DNA from: Candidatus Nitrotoga sp. LAW
GTDB lineage: Bacteria > Pseudomonadota > Gammaproteobacteria > Burkholderiales > Gallionellaceae
Reading direction: 5' to 3'
Assembly: GCA_003402315.1 (NCBI GenBank)
Contig: QFXI01000016.1
Coordinates: 62,001 to 126,000, forward strand
DNA length: 64,000 bases
Below the pieces are notes generated by a model, which did not search any database, had not been told where the DNA came from, and saw nothing but the letters and a program-made list of their open reading frames with translations. Positions 52,484 to 60,990 of this stretch are shown here, in pieces (position 1 is the first letter of the stretch; each line of letters begins with the position of its first letter). Made by a program: the position numbers and the translations under genes.

Positions 52484-53119
52484 ATGTCCGCCATGAAGAT
52501 GCATAAACTGAAAAAGCCTTTCTCAATGATTCGCGAGTTTCATCTTGCCGACTGGTTCACGCTGGCAAATGCTGTTTGTGGCACGGGGGCATTGTTTTCT
52601 ATGCTGACGTATTTGCAAACCACCGACGTCAGGCACGTCTACTTTGCTTGCGGGATGGTTCTTGCCGCGCTAATCTTCGATGTCTTGGATGGACGGATTG
52701 CTCGGTGGCGACAGCAGACTTCTGCAATGGGTCGTGAGCTCGACTCTCTCGCTGATGTCATCTCCTTCGGCGTAGCACCAGCCGTGATTGGGTACGGTTG
52801 CGGCATGCAGGGCTTATACGACCGTATTGTCTTGGCCTATTTTGTTGCATGTGGAGTATCTCGCTTGGCGCGTTACAACATTACTGCTGAGGCACTGTCT
52901 GAGGGCGAAGGCAAAGTGACACACTTCGAGGGAACTCCTATCCCAACGTCGCTGCTGTTGGTACTGTTGATGGCCTGGGCTGCCTCACAAGGTGCATTGG
53001 GGGAGTCTCTCTGGTTCGGACAGATCGTGATTATTGGCTTCACGCTTCATCCATTGGTCCTGTTGTTTGCGATTTCCGGCTCACTTATGATCAGTCGTAT
53101 ACGGTTTCCAAAGATGTGA
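52484..53119 (+). CDS. pssA: CDP-diacylglycerol-serine O-phosphatidyltransferase (PssA type II)
   Basis: A 211-residue membrane enzyme of the CDP-alcohol phosphatidyltransferase family. It joins CDP-diacylglycerol and serine to give phosphatidylserine, the precursor of phosphatidylethanolamine. The motif D-x2-DG-x2-AR-x8-G-x3-D-x3-D is complete in FDVLDGRIARW and MGRELDSLADVISF. About six membrane helices are present. It is shorter than the average PssA and lies in an accessory stretch without the decarboxylase (psd) gene, so an extra copy or a related phosphotransferase is possible. Any of three close ATGs (52484, 52493, 52499) could start it. Confidence 0.85.
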   Translation: MSAMKMHKLKKPFSMIREFHLADWFTLANAVCGTGALFSMLTYLQTTDVRHVYFACGMVLAALIFDVLDGRIARWRQQTSAMGRELDSLADVISFGVAPAVIGYGCGMQGLYDRIVLAYFVACGVSRLARYNITAEALSEGEGKVTHFEGTPIPTSLLLVLLMAWAASQGALGESLWFGQIVIIGFTLHPLVLLFAISGSLMISRIRFPKM

Positions 53120-53342
53120 GCTTCACGTCGCCAGTGTCTGCTTGAGAGCGGAATATTACGAAACATGAAGGACAGCTCAGTGCCATAAGGGGACGGTAGC
53201 CACACCTTGTTCGACCGGCAGCAATATGGCGAACAGTAGTCATTCAGTGGTGTGATGGATGGGGATTTTCTACAGCGTCAACGTCCAAGGAAAGGGGCGC
53301 ACCACTTTTAGCGCGTCCCACTTGACCGCAGTGAGGCAAATT

Positions 53343-53648
53343 TCACGCCCACTTTTTGCCAAGTTCTTCTAAGCCAGCCTTTTGCAAATCCTCTGGGCTC
53401 ATCAGAACGCGAAATTTACAATTGGCTTCGAAGTTGAGAAAGAAGGGTTCTGCAAAGAAGGGTATATCCGACGGAGTTTGTACATTAATGATGAAAATTC
53501 CGCCGCGTTTTCCGTCTTGCTCCATGAAGTAGGCCGTCTCCGGCTTGATGGTTTCGAGGATACGCCCAATGATCTCACCGGCCTTTCCGCTTTTAACGAG
53601 AGAATTGAAAGGCTCAAGTGGGAATTCGACCGTAAGTAACATTTTCAT
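53343..53648 (-). CDS. Small conserved protein of unknown function
   Basis: A 101-residue alpha/beta protein (MKMLLTVEFPLEPFNSLV, then GGIFIINVQTPSDIPFFAEPFFLNF, ending GLEELGKKWA). The pattern of strand, helix, strand suggests a ferredoxin-like or dimeric alpha/beta-barrel fold. Similar proteins appear in many proteobacteria without a proven role, sometimes misnamed pantothenate synthetase. AAGGAG with about 8 bases to the ATG supports expression. It lies between pssA and a recombinase fragment. Confidence 0.7.
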   Translation of the reverse strand: MKMLLTVEFPLEPFNSLVKSGKAGEIIGRILETIKPETAYFMEQDGKRGGIFIINVQTPSDIPFFAEPFFLNFEANCKFRVLMSPEDLQKAGLEELGKKWA

Positions 53649-53781
53649 ATGATGATCTCCTTATTGTTGTGGCATTTATAGGCGGTGCCGCATACGCCTA
53701 ACTTAATAATATACGGATCCACCGGTCAGTACTATGGATAATAATGAAGCGTGTTATTTTTTATTAACAATTTGATTCTTA

Positions 53782-53931
53782 AGTGTTGTGATTCGCACAA
53801 TTCCACTCTTGCTCGGACACAGCAGCCTTCAAACAACGATGATTTACACACATGTCCTTGAGGTGACTAAACGGGTAACGAGCCCATTCGATAATCTTTC
53901 AAGAAAAATGGTGGCGGCTTTGGGGGTTTAA
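53782..53931 (+). pseudogene. C-terminal remnant of a tyrosine recombinase (integron-integrase-like)
   Basis: Reads VIRTIPLLLGHSSLQTTMI then YTHVLEVTKRVTSPFDNLS and ends at TAA (53929-53931). LLGHSSLQTTMIYTHV contains the last catalytic His and the nucleophile Tyr of the family. The following VTSPFDNL resembles integron integrase ends (..VRSPLD.L). No upstream catalytic half remains in frame, so this is a fragment. The nearby 3' DNA (53932-54304) is non-coding. Confidence 0.7.
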
Positions 53932-54304
53932 ACGGCCACTCACCATTTAGGCCGTCACCGGCGGGTTTGGGTCGGCTGCTGCCCATCGCAGCTTGGGGAA
54001 GCGGTCACTCAACTCGGCACCGTCCAGCCAGTGTCGGCAAGCTGCATGACACCTGCCATTCGCCAGTGCCCTCCTCAACGGCAGCAAAGGCCGATAAGAA
54101 GCCATTCATTTGGGTATTGGTGAGTATCTCAACTGCTCAAGGTAGCCAAAAGCTGCACTTGATAATGGCAACAACAGTACCTAATCCTGACTATTGATAG
54201 CAACGCTTATCGTTAGTTTGCTTTTCAGCATTTTTAATGCCCCATCAAACGTGTCCCTTTGCTATCCGTAAATTGGGCCAATGGCAAGAACCGATACCAA
54301 TCCC
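53932..54304. other. Non-coding stretch after the recombinase remnant
   Basis: About 370 bases without a supported gene, of the dispersed-repeat type often seen around resident integrases. Near 54205 the sequence TTATCGTTAGTTTGC resembles part of the palindrome at 50171 (TTATTGTTAGTCAGC). The stretch from 53649 to 53781 is likewise empty. Confidence 0.4.
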
Positions 54305-54602
54305 TTAAGAAAAATAATCTGCGTCAATATCTCGGGCATGGTGCAACATCCGAACAACCAGCAGGCCATCCTTATCTAGCATGTAAAAAATAATATATGG
54401 CGTGCGTGTAGGAAAGCTGCGCAGCCCGTCTGCCAATTCTGGACGCGCCTTACCCATCTCTGGCTGAGTAGCCAACAGTGAAACTGTTGATTAAATGGAG
54501 TCCAAAGATTCATCTGCTGCAACCAGATTTTCTTCCGCTATGATCAACCATAGCGCCAGCAGATCCGCATCTACTGAATTGTTAAAGCGGGATGCGAAGC
54601 AT
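54305..54602 (-). pseudogene. parE: Broken ParE/RelE-type toxin
   Basis: The start (MLRIPL, ATGA-overlapping the antitoxin stop) goes out of frame within a few codons. The rest is a recognisable ParE: VDADLLALWLIIAEENLVAAD, then DSI, an in-frame TAA (54491-54493), then LLATQPEMGKARPELADGL, RSFPTRTPYIIFYM and VVRMLHHARDIDADYF to a natural TAA at 54305. A frameshift near the start plus a premature stop make it non-functional, while the neighbouring antitoxin is intact. Confidence 0.85.
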
Positions 54603-54877
54603 CAAGCAGCAGCCTTGCGAGTTTTCAGTAACTGGCGACCTTGTTTCTTCAGGTTGGCAAAATCAATTTCCTTTGCCAAATCGTTTTTTGCATCGTTCAA
54701 ACCCTTGGCAATATCTTGGCAAAGGCTGTCGAGTTTCGCTGTTTTGACCTGTTCATAGGCTTCGAATAGTCGCAACGCCTCACGAATGACTTCGCTTGCC
54801 GAACCATACTTGCCAGACTCAACGCGCTGACGAACACGTGCCTCTAATTCAGGTGGCAAAGATACGTTTATAGACAC
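54602..54877 (-). CDS. parD: ParD-type antitoxin (orphaned)
   Basis: A 91-residue ribbon-helix-helix protein (MSINVSLPPELEARVRQRVE, SGKYGSASEVIREALRLFE) with a charged C-terminal toxin-binding tail ending in RKAAA. In the family it dimerises, binds the operon promoter and neutralises a ParE gyrase poison. The reading frame is intact and GGAGA precedes the ATG. Its cognate toxin, directly downstream with an ATGA overlap, is broken, so it is now an orphan that may still repress its own promoter. Confidence 0.88.
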   Translation of the reverse strand: MSINVSLPPELEARVRQRVESGKYGSASEVIREALRLFEAYEQVKTAKLDSLCQDIAKGLNDAKNDLAKEIDFANLKKQGRQLLKTRKAAA

Positions 54878-55047
54878 GACAATTCTCCGAAATAAATGGT
54901 TAGCGATATTTAATATGTTTAAAATAATATACTTCCCGCTTTACGCTGTACATCATGGATTCTCAACTCCCTTAAGGCTAGCGCAATGTACGCAGCGGAA
55001 AGAGTCGCAAGCTATTATGATTTCCCGGTTTCTGATAAGGTGAATAA

Positions 55048-56328
55048 ATGAATATTAATTCCCCCGGAAATAATTTCGATAAGCTTGATCCACACTTGTT
55101 GGGTGAGCGGCTAAGGTCGGTGCGGGCGCGTACAGAGGCTCTCTGCGCTCCTTTGGAAAAAGAGGATTACTGTATTCAAGGCATGCTTGATGTCAGCCCG
55201 CCAAAATGGCATTTGGCTCATACCACATGGTTTTTTGAAACCTTTGTTTTATTGCCTTTCGCGCAAAATTATCTGGTTTTTCATCAAGCCTACGGATACC
55301 TGTTTAACTCTTATTACGAAACGGTTGGTACTTTCTTTCCCAGGTCTCAGCGTGGGCTCTTGTCTCGTCCAACCGTAGCCGAGGTTTATAACTATCGCAG
55401 CCACGTGAACGCCGCACTTGATCAAATGTTGGATAATTTTAGCGGGCAGAATTGGCAAGAGATTGCTGAACGAATTTTCTTGGGTATTGAGCATGAAACT
55501 CAGCATCAAGAGCTTTTACTGATGGATGTGAAATACAATTTCTTCATTAACCCCCTGAAGCCGGCCTATCTTGGTCAGCTTCCAATTTTATGCCCAGAGC
55601 CACCACCATTGGCCTGGATGGAATACGGTGGCGGTATTGTCGAGATTGGGCATGATGACCAAGGTTTTTCTTTTGACAACGAAAGGCCTCGTCACAAAAC
55701 TTTTCTCAGAGACTTTCGCTTGGGCACAAGGCTAATCACCAATGCAGAATATTTATCTTTCATCGCCGATAAAAGTTATCAACGGCCCGAACTTTGGCTC
55801 TCTGACGGCTGGCGCATTGTCAACGAGCAGGGATGGCAAGCTCCGCTGTATTGGACAAATGAAGGGGATAACTGGTTGTTAACGGGACTGGCGGGCCAGC
55901 ACCTTATCGACCTGAATGAACCAGTAGCACACCTGAGCTACTATGAAGCCGATGCTTTCGCGCGATGGTCTGGCAAGCGGCTACCTACCGAGTGCGAATG
56001 GGAATACGCCGCTGCCAAGTTGCCGATAGAAGGGAATTTTCTTGATTCCGGGCGCTTCCATCCAGATGGCGCTCGATGTTCTGGTCTGACCCAGCTTTAC
56101 GGTGATCTTTGGGAGTGGACTCAAAGCCCATATCAACCTTATCCGGGCTTTCGCTCTCTGCCCGGCGCATTGGGTGAATACAACGGTAAATTCATGTGTA
56201 ACCAGATGGTGCTGCGTGGTGGGTCATGCGCAACAGCAAAAGATCATATCAGGGCAAGCTATCGAAATTTCTTTCCACCAGGGAGTCGTTGGGTATTCTC
56301 AGGTTTACGTTTGGCGGAGGATTTGTAA
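55048..56328 (+). CDS. egtB: Ergothioneine biosynthesis sulfoxide synthase EgtB
   Basis: A 426-residue non-heme iron enzyme. A DinB-like N-domain carries the iron histidines (His55/58 in PPKWHLAHTTWFFE; His149 and His153 in EHETQHQE), and a C-terminal formylglycine-generating-enzyme-like domain follows (YYEADAFARWSGKRLPTECEWEYAAA, MVLRGGSCATAKDHIRASYRNFF). It couples hercynine with cysteine or gamma-glutamylcysteine using O2. AAGGTG precedes the ATG. Its stop overlaps the egtD start (TAATG). The genes egtA, egtC and egtE are not in the window, so the sulfur donor is not determined. Confidence 0.94.
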   Translation: MNINSPGNNFDKLDPHLLGERLRSVRARTEALCAPLEKEDYCIQGMLDVSPPKWHLAHTTWFFETFVLLPFAQNYLVFHQAYGYLFNSYYETVGTFFPRSQRGLLSRPTVAEVYNYRSHVNAALDQMLDNFSGQNWQEIAERIFLGIEHETQHQELLLMDVKYNFFINPLKPAYLGQLPILCPEPPPLAWMEYGGGIVEIGHDDQGFSFDNERPRHKTFLRDFRLGTRLITNAEYLSFIADKSYQRPELWLSDGWRIVNEQGWQAPLYWTNEGDNWLLTGLAGQHLIDLNEPVAHLSYYEADAFARWSGKRLPTECEWEYAAAKLPIEGNFLDSGRFHPDGARCSGLTQLYGDLWEWTQSPYQPYPGFRSLPGALGEYNGKFMCNQMVLRGGSCATAKDHIRASYRNFFPPGSRWVFSGLRLAEDL

Positions 56329-57293
56329 TGCAAACGGAATACCCAAAAGTTCCAGTAGGCATTGTAAATAGTGAGGGCTTTCGGTTAGATGTTTGTGCCG
56401 GTCTGCGCCAGCGGCAGCGTTCAATTCCACCTAAATATTTTTACGATGCGCAAGGATCAGCCCTATTTGGGCAAATATGTGAAACTGCTGAATATTATCT
56501 GACTCGTACTGAAACGGCCATTTTAGACCAGTATAGTGCTGAGATGATGGGCCTCATCAGCCAACCTTGCGCCCTTGTCGAATTTGGTTGCGGCAGCGCC
56601 GTGAAGACACCATTGCTTTTGCGTCATATGGATTCTTCGGCAATCTGTGTGCTTATCGATATTTGTAAACCGCAGTTAGAACAAACTGAAGCACGCTTGG
56701 CCGCGCAGTTTCCTAACATTAAAATATTAGCCGTGTGTGCGGATTACACTCAGCTTCAAGCCCTGCCTTTGCCCATATCAAGTAGTTTACGCCCAGTAAT
56801 TTTCTTTCCCGGTTCTACTATCGGCAATTACACACCTGAAGAAGCACAACAGCTCTTGCACAAAGCAGCCAAATTAATCGGGCCCAATGGCTCAATACTG
56901 ATAGGCGTAGATTGCAAAAAAGAGCCAGTAATTCTCAATGCCGCCTATAACGATAAGGCGGGTTTGACCAAGGCTTTTAACCTCAATTTACTTGCACGAA
57001 TGGAGCGAGAGCTTGGAGCCAAGCTCGAACCGGATGGATTCGCCCATTATGCCTATTACAACCCGGTGCCAGGCCGCGTTGAGATGCACCTGGTTAGCCG
57101 CTTTGATCAAGTTATCCGCATATCAGGAGAGGAATTTTGGATAGGGGAGGGGGAGTCTATCCAGACAGAAAATTCCTATAAATATCGGCCTGATGAATTT
57201 CAGGATCTGGCGAAAAGCGCGGGCTGGGATACAGAAATGGTTTGGACTGATGCTGATAAATTTTTCAGTATCCATTTGCTTCGAGTTTCATGA
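56328..57293 (+). CDS. egtD: L-histidine N-alpha-methyltransferase EgtD
   Basis: A 321-residue SAM-dependent enzyme that trimethylates histidine to hercynine. It has IPPKYFYDAQGSALFGQICETAEYYLTRTE, the SAM motif LVEFGCGSAVKTPLLL, FFPGSTIGNYTPEEAQQLL and the C-terminal WTDADKFFSIHLL. The real start (MQTEYPKVPVG) is the ATG overlapping the egtB stop; an earlier frame from 56226 is rejected. With egtB it forms a two-gene ergothioneine module, a thiol antioxidant path that fits with the peroxide defence gene elsewhere in the window. Confidence 0.95.
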   Translation: MQTEYPKVPVGIVNSEGFRLDVCAGLRQRQRSIPPKYFYDAQGSALFGQICETAEYYLTRTETAILDQYSAEMMGLISQPCALVEFGCGSAVKTPLLLRHMDSSAICVLIDICKPQLEQTEARLAAQFPNIKILAVCADYTQLQALPLPISSSLRPVIFFPGSTIGNYTPEEAQQLLHKAAKLIGPNGSILIGVDCKKEPVILNAAYNDKAGLTKAFNLNLLARMERELGAKLEPDGFAHYAYYNPVPGRVEMHLVSRFDQVIRISGEEFWIGEGESIQTENSYKYRPDEFQDLAKSAGWDTEMVWTDADKFFSIHLLRVS

Positions 57294-57331
57294 ATAATTA
57301 CTGACAGGCTCGGCTGGAATTAGGGAGAAAA

Positions 57332-57586
57332 ATGCGCAAATTGAGTGGGTATGTCGAAATGGCTGCATCGGAATATTTGCAGGAAACGGGAAAAGCTGAA
57401 TTGGATGCACATTGGATTGCCGAATTTTTCCAGGACAATGGCGTGCAGGATGATTATCCCCAGCAAGATTTGATCGCTTTTTGCGCATTGGTGCAAAAAG
57501 CATTAACCATAAAATTCGAAAGAGCCCGCAAACAAACGCTTTTGCAATTGGATAAAGCGACCCGCCCTATCTCAAAGCCTCGCTGA
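57332..57586 (+). CDS. Small hypothetical protein downstream of egtD
   Basis: An 84-residue, mainly helical, acidic-then-basic protein (MRKLSGYVEMAASEYLQETG, ending KATRPISKPR). GGGAGA precedes the ATG by 4 bases. It lies 38 bp after egtD on the same strand and may be co-transcribed. I do not recognise a family. No cysteine motif or signal peptide apart from a single Cys (FCALV). Confidence 0.6.
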   Translation: MRKLSGYVEMAASEYLQETGKAELDAHWIAEFFQDNGVQDDYPQQDLIAFCALVQKALTIKFERARKQTLLQLDKATRPISKPR

Positions 57587-57654
57587 ATTGAATCAGCATG
57601 ACGTTTAAATATAGGAGGTTTTGTTTAGTATAATAAAAAATTTGAGTGCTAAAT

Positions 57655-58548
57655 ATGTGGTTCAAGAACCTTCAGATATACCGCATCACCAACTGGAATG
57701 TCTCACCTGCTGAATTTGAAGCAGCACTTTCAAAACATACTCTACATAGTTGTCTCAGCATGGAAATGCAAAGTCGTGGCTGGGTTTCTCCCAAAGCCGA
57801 GGATGGGCCTTTAGTGCATACTTTGGGGCAACAAACGCTAATCGCTTTGGGTGTGGAAAAAAAATTGCTCCCCGTTTCCGTTATCAATCAATTTGCGAAA
57901 TTGCGTGCTGCTGAAATTGAAGAACAGCAAGGATATAAGCCGGGCCGCAAACAAATGAAGGAAATAAAAGAGTTCGTAACTAGCGAGCTTCTGCCACGTG
58001 CATTTGCTCTCCGTCGCAAGACCTATGCATGGATTGATCCAGTCAACGGTTGGTTTGTCATCGATACTTCTAATGCAGCAAAGGCCGATGAGTTGATTGA
58101 GTTGTTACATAAATCAATTGAGGGATGTTCATTTGCCTTGGTTAAAACCCGGAAATCGCCCACTTCAGTTATGACCGAATGGCTTGCTGGAGATGATGTA
58201 CCGGCTTCATTTACGATCGACCGCGACTGTGAACTATGCGGCACGGGCGATGAAAAAGCGACAGTGCGTTATGTACGCCACGCTCTCGATTCAGCGGAAA
58301 TAATCAGGCATGTCAAAGAGGGCAAAAAAGCAACACGGCTAGCCATGACATGGAGAGACAAAATCTCATTTACTTTGAATGAAAACATGCAGCTGAAACG
58401 CATTACTCCACTTGATTTTATCAAGGAACAAATTGATGCCAGTGAAGCAGACGATGTATTTGACACTGATTTTGCCATTATGACGGGTGAGCTACCGCAC
58501 TTGTTGGCTGATCTTATGGATACACTTGGTGGAGAGGAGCGAATCTGA
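57655..58548 (+). CDS. rdgC: Recombination-associated protein RdgC
   Basis: A 297-residue protein of the RdgC family. It begins MWFKNLQIYRITNWNVSPAEFEAAL and carries the conserved RGWVSP, KPGRKQMKEIKEFV and LLPRAFALRRKTYAWIDP. The C-terminal half has DLCELCGTGDEKATVRYV-like features (here DCELCGTGDEKATVRY). RdgC forms a ring dimer on double-stranded DNA and curbs RecA. Start set at the conserved MWFKN; an ATG three codons earlier (57646) is possible. Confidence 0.94.
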   Translation: MWFKNLQIYRITNWNVSPAEFEAALSKHTLHSCLSMEMQSRGWVSPKAEDGPLVHTLGQQTLIALGVEKKLLPVSVINQFAKLRAAEIEEQQGYKPGRKQMKEIKEFVTSELLPRAFALRRKTYAWIDPVNGWFVIDTSNAAKADELIELLHKSIEGCSFALVKTRKSPTSVMTEWLAGDDVPASFTIDRDCELCGTGDEKATVRYVRHALDSAEIIRHVKEGKKATRLAMTWRDKISFTLNENMQLKRITPLDFIKEQIDASEADDVFDTDFAIMTGELPHLLADLMDTLGGEERI

Positions 58549-58674
58549 GTTAGGCTGGCCGCTACGCAAAGCGTTAAGTTTCAAATCACCGTATGAAGTA
58601 TCATCCGGGATGGAGATGCGCTACACCAAGCTATCATGGTTGTTGCACTTTAAACTTGAATCCGTTACATATTT

Positions 58675-59337
58675 ATGAATAATTCGATATCCCATTTATG
58701 GCCCGCATTGCTGCTGGCCGCTTATACAAACCTTGCTCTTGGCGCAGATACGGCCTCAGCGCCAGCCACATCCGCTGTACCTCAAGTCTCCGCACCTACC
58801 GCTCTGCCATCTCTAATCGCACGCCGCCAAGCCAGACGCGCAGCTCCCGATGCAGTAATCAGTTTAAAAAACCCTTCGTTCAACCCTGACCAGCAAGGCA
58901 AGATGAGTGCTTGGACAGCGATTGAGCATGGTTCAGGCAACTCTTATACCTTTGTAGCCGATCCAGAAAATGCACTTTCCATTCCGGGTAGTGCGCGGAT
59001 TAGGCGCCATGGCCCTGAACCTTATGGTTTGCTCCAACAATCGATCGGCGTCCATCCCTCATGGCACAACAAGACAGTGCGGCTTTCTGGCTCACTTAGG
59101 GGCGTAGATATAAGCGGCGCTGGCGGCGCACTCGTCCTTCGTGCAGATGACGGGAGTGGCCAGATTCTGGCCTGGAATTTCATGCAAAATGACCGCGTGA
59201 AAGGCACACAAGACTGGAAGCGATACACCATCGAACTCAAGATACCGCCTTCCGCCTATTCTCTAATAGCTGGCGTAATGCTGGAAGATGGCGGAACATT
59301 GTGGGCGGATAACCTGGCGATCGAATTGATCGATTAA
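58675..59337 (+). CDS. Hypothetical secreted protein with galactose-binding-like fold
   Basis: A 220-residue protein with a signal peptide (HLWPALLLAAYTNLALGA) and a Pro/Ala-rich segment. A beta-rich domain follows (LKNPSFNPDQQGKMSAWTAI, VRLSGSLRGVDISGAGGALVL, WKRYTIELKIPPSAYSLIAGVML, GTLWADNLAIEL). That order (N-SF., LSG.LR, GW..Y.IEL, G..W.DN..I) is the usual layout of carbohydrate-binding/galactose-binding beta-sandwiches. Ligand unknown. It starts about 125 bp after rdgC and is probably independent. Confidence 0.65.
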   Translation: MNNSISHLWPALLLAAYTNLALGADTASAPATSAVPQVSAPTALPSLIARRQARRAAPDAVISLKNPSFNPDQQGKMSAWTAIEHGSGNSYTFVADPENALSIPGSARIRRHGPEPYGLLQQSIGVHPSWHNKTVRLSGSLRGVDISGAGGALVLRADDGSGQILAWNFMQNDRVKGTQDWKRYTIELKIPPSAYSLIAGVMLEDGGTLWADNLAIELID

Positions 59338-59417
59338 AGTACGGTACTCCCGCAGCATTCTGGCGGTGGCAGGCGGAATTTGCTTAATATGGAACCCGTT
59401 AGCACACCGCGACTAAA

Positions 59418-59430
59418 GGGCACCTCTAAA
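59418..59430 (+). repeat. Solitary end sequence of the MITE-like element
   Basis: GGGCACCTCTAAA equals the inner 13 bases of the right end (read inverted) of the element at 2695-2870. No partner end is seen nearby, so this is probably a remnant. It lies just downstream of ispH. Confidence 0.5.
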
Positions 59431-59445
59431 TATCTGGTAGTTTAG

Positions 59446-60366
59446 TCAGGCAAGCACTTTGGGGATTGGGAATACCACATTTTCACTAATGCCATCCAAT
59501 TCACGCACACTCTCTGCACCCAGTTCTTGTAATCGTGCAATCACGTCCTGCACCAACACTTCCGGGGCGGAAGCTCCGGCTGAAATACCGACATGCAATT
59601 TTCCGGTCAGCCATTCTACTTTCAACTCACTTGCATTATCAACAAGATAGGCAGGAATATTCATGTTGTGCGCCACTTCGCGCAAGCGGTTGGAATTAGA
59701 GCTGCTGGGTGACCCCACCACGATTACTACGTCGCACTGGCTGGCCAGATGTTTGACCGAATCCTGACGGTTCTGCGTTGCATAGCAAATGTCATTCTTA
59801 CTTGGGCCTATAATGCCCGGAAAACGTGTTTTAAGAACTGAGATGATGGCAGCGGTATCATCCACGGACAGGGTAGTCTGGGTGACAAAGGCGACATTAG
59901 TTGGGTCTCTCACATCCAGAAGCTGCGCGTCTGCGGGTGACTCCACCAGATACATGTTACCGTCGCCCTGTCCCATTGTGCCTTCCACTTCGGGATGCCC
60001 AGCATGCCCTATCATAATAATTTCCTTGCCCCGCTCGCGCAGGCGCGCAACTTCGCTATGCACCTTGGTTACCAGCGGGCAAGTTGCGTCGAATACCGTA
60101 AACCCGCGTACTTTCGCTTCGTTTCGTATCGCTTGCGATACGCCATGTGCGCTGAAAATGAGGATGCTGCCCGGCGGCACATCGGCTAAATTATCAATGA
60201 ACACTGCGCCTTTTTTGCGCAAGTTAGCAACCACAAACTCGTTGTGTACCACTTCGTGGCGCACATAAATTGGGGCACCATGCAGAGCCAACGCACGCTC
60301 GACCATTTCGATGGCCCGATCAACGCCAGCACAAAAGCCACGGGGATTGGCGAGTAATAGTTCCAT
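59446..60366 (-). CDS. ispH: 4-hydroxy-3-methylbut-2-enyl diphosphate reductase
   Basis: A 306-residue [4Fe-4S] enzyme, last step of the MEP isoprenoid pathway (HMBPP to IPP and DMAPP). The cluster cysteines are at 12 (NPRGFCAG), 96 (FDATCPLV) and 194 (NDICYATQ), close to the E. coli positions 12, 96 and 197. The HEVVHN motif and [13 protein letters not shown] are present. It is downstream of lspA in the ribF-ileS-lspA-ispH order; the fkpB gene often found between lspA and ispH is absent. Confidence 0.97.
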   Translation of the reverse strand: MELLLANPRGFCAGVDRAIEMVERALALHGAPIYVRHEVVHNEFVVANLRKKGAVFIDNLADVPPGSILIFSAHGVSQAIRNEAKVRGFTVFDATCPLVTKVHSEVARLRERGKEIIMIGHAGHPEVEGTMGQGDGNMYLVESPADAQLLDVRDPTNVAFVTQTTLSVDDTAAIISVLKTRFPGIIGPSKNDICYATQNRQDSVKHLASQCDVVIVVGSPSSSNSNRLREVAHNMNIPAYLVDNASELKVEWLTGKLHVGISAGASAPEVLVQDVIARLQELGAESVRELDGISENVVFPIPKVLA

Positions 60367-60465
60367 TTTATCTCTTCAATAAATAATAAATGTCTTTAAA
60401 AAGATCAGATTTATTGCTTGCATATCAAATATATTTTGATAATCCTGTGAAGGCAGAAACACATC

Positions 60466-60951
60466 CTATGTTTTTTTTGCAAAACTTTCCCACAGTAATA
60501 AGCCCGCACCACAGGTAACTGCTGAATCTGCAATGTTAAATGCAGGAAAGTGATAAGTGTTCCAATAAAAATCCAGGAAATCCACCACATAGCCGTAAGC
60601 AGCACGGTCTATCAGGTTACCCAGTGCACCACCTAATATTAATGTCAGGGCAAAACAAAACAATTTCTCTTGCTTATGCTTGCGCAGTAACAAAATTATC
60701 CATACCGAAGCAGTCGCGGCGACGGCGCTGAATAACCAACGTTGCCAGCCTCCCGCATTACTGAGAAAGCTAAACGCCGCACCACTGTTGTGCACAAGTA
60801 CCAAGTTAAAAAAATCTGTCACCGCCACACTCTCGCCATAGACAAAATTCTGGCTTATCCACAGCTTGGTGATCTGATCGAGAACGATTATTACTGTTGC
60901 CAAGCTTAACCAATGTTTCAATCCTGCACCTCTCCCATCCGGCTTCGTCAT
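60466..60951 (-). CDS. lspA: Lipoprotein signal peptidase (signal peptidase II)
   Basis: A 161-residue inner-membrane aspartyl protease that cleaves prolipoproteins after lipidation. Four helices are visible, with catalytic Asp115 in GGALGNLIDR and Asp142 in FNIADSAVT; VVDFLDFYW and VLVHNSGAAFSFL are also typical. A GGGAAAAG site precedes the ATG. It lies 39 bp downstream of ileS and upstream of ispH, so it is part of the same transcript. Confidence 0.97.
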   Translation of the reverse strand: MTKPDGRGAGLKHWLSLATVIIVLDQITKLWISQNFVYGESVAVTDFFNLVLVHNSGAAFSFLSNAGGWQRWLFSAVAATASVWIILLLRKHKQEKLFCFALTLILGGALGNLIDRAAYGYVVDFLDFYWNTYHFPAFNIADSAVTCGAGLLLWESFAKKT

Positions 60952-60990
60952 TCTTTTCCCGTAAGAGATAAAGAGGGATTAAATCTTTGT

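Noticed and set aside
54198-54220. Possible attC-like site (CGTTAGTTT) near the integrase remnant
   Set aside because: The core does not satisfy GTTRRRY and no paired arm could be found.
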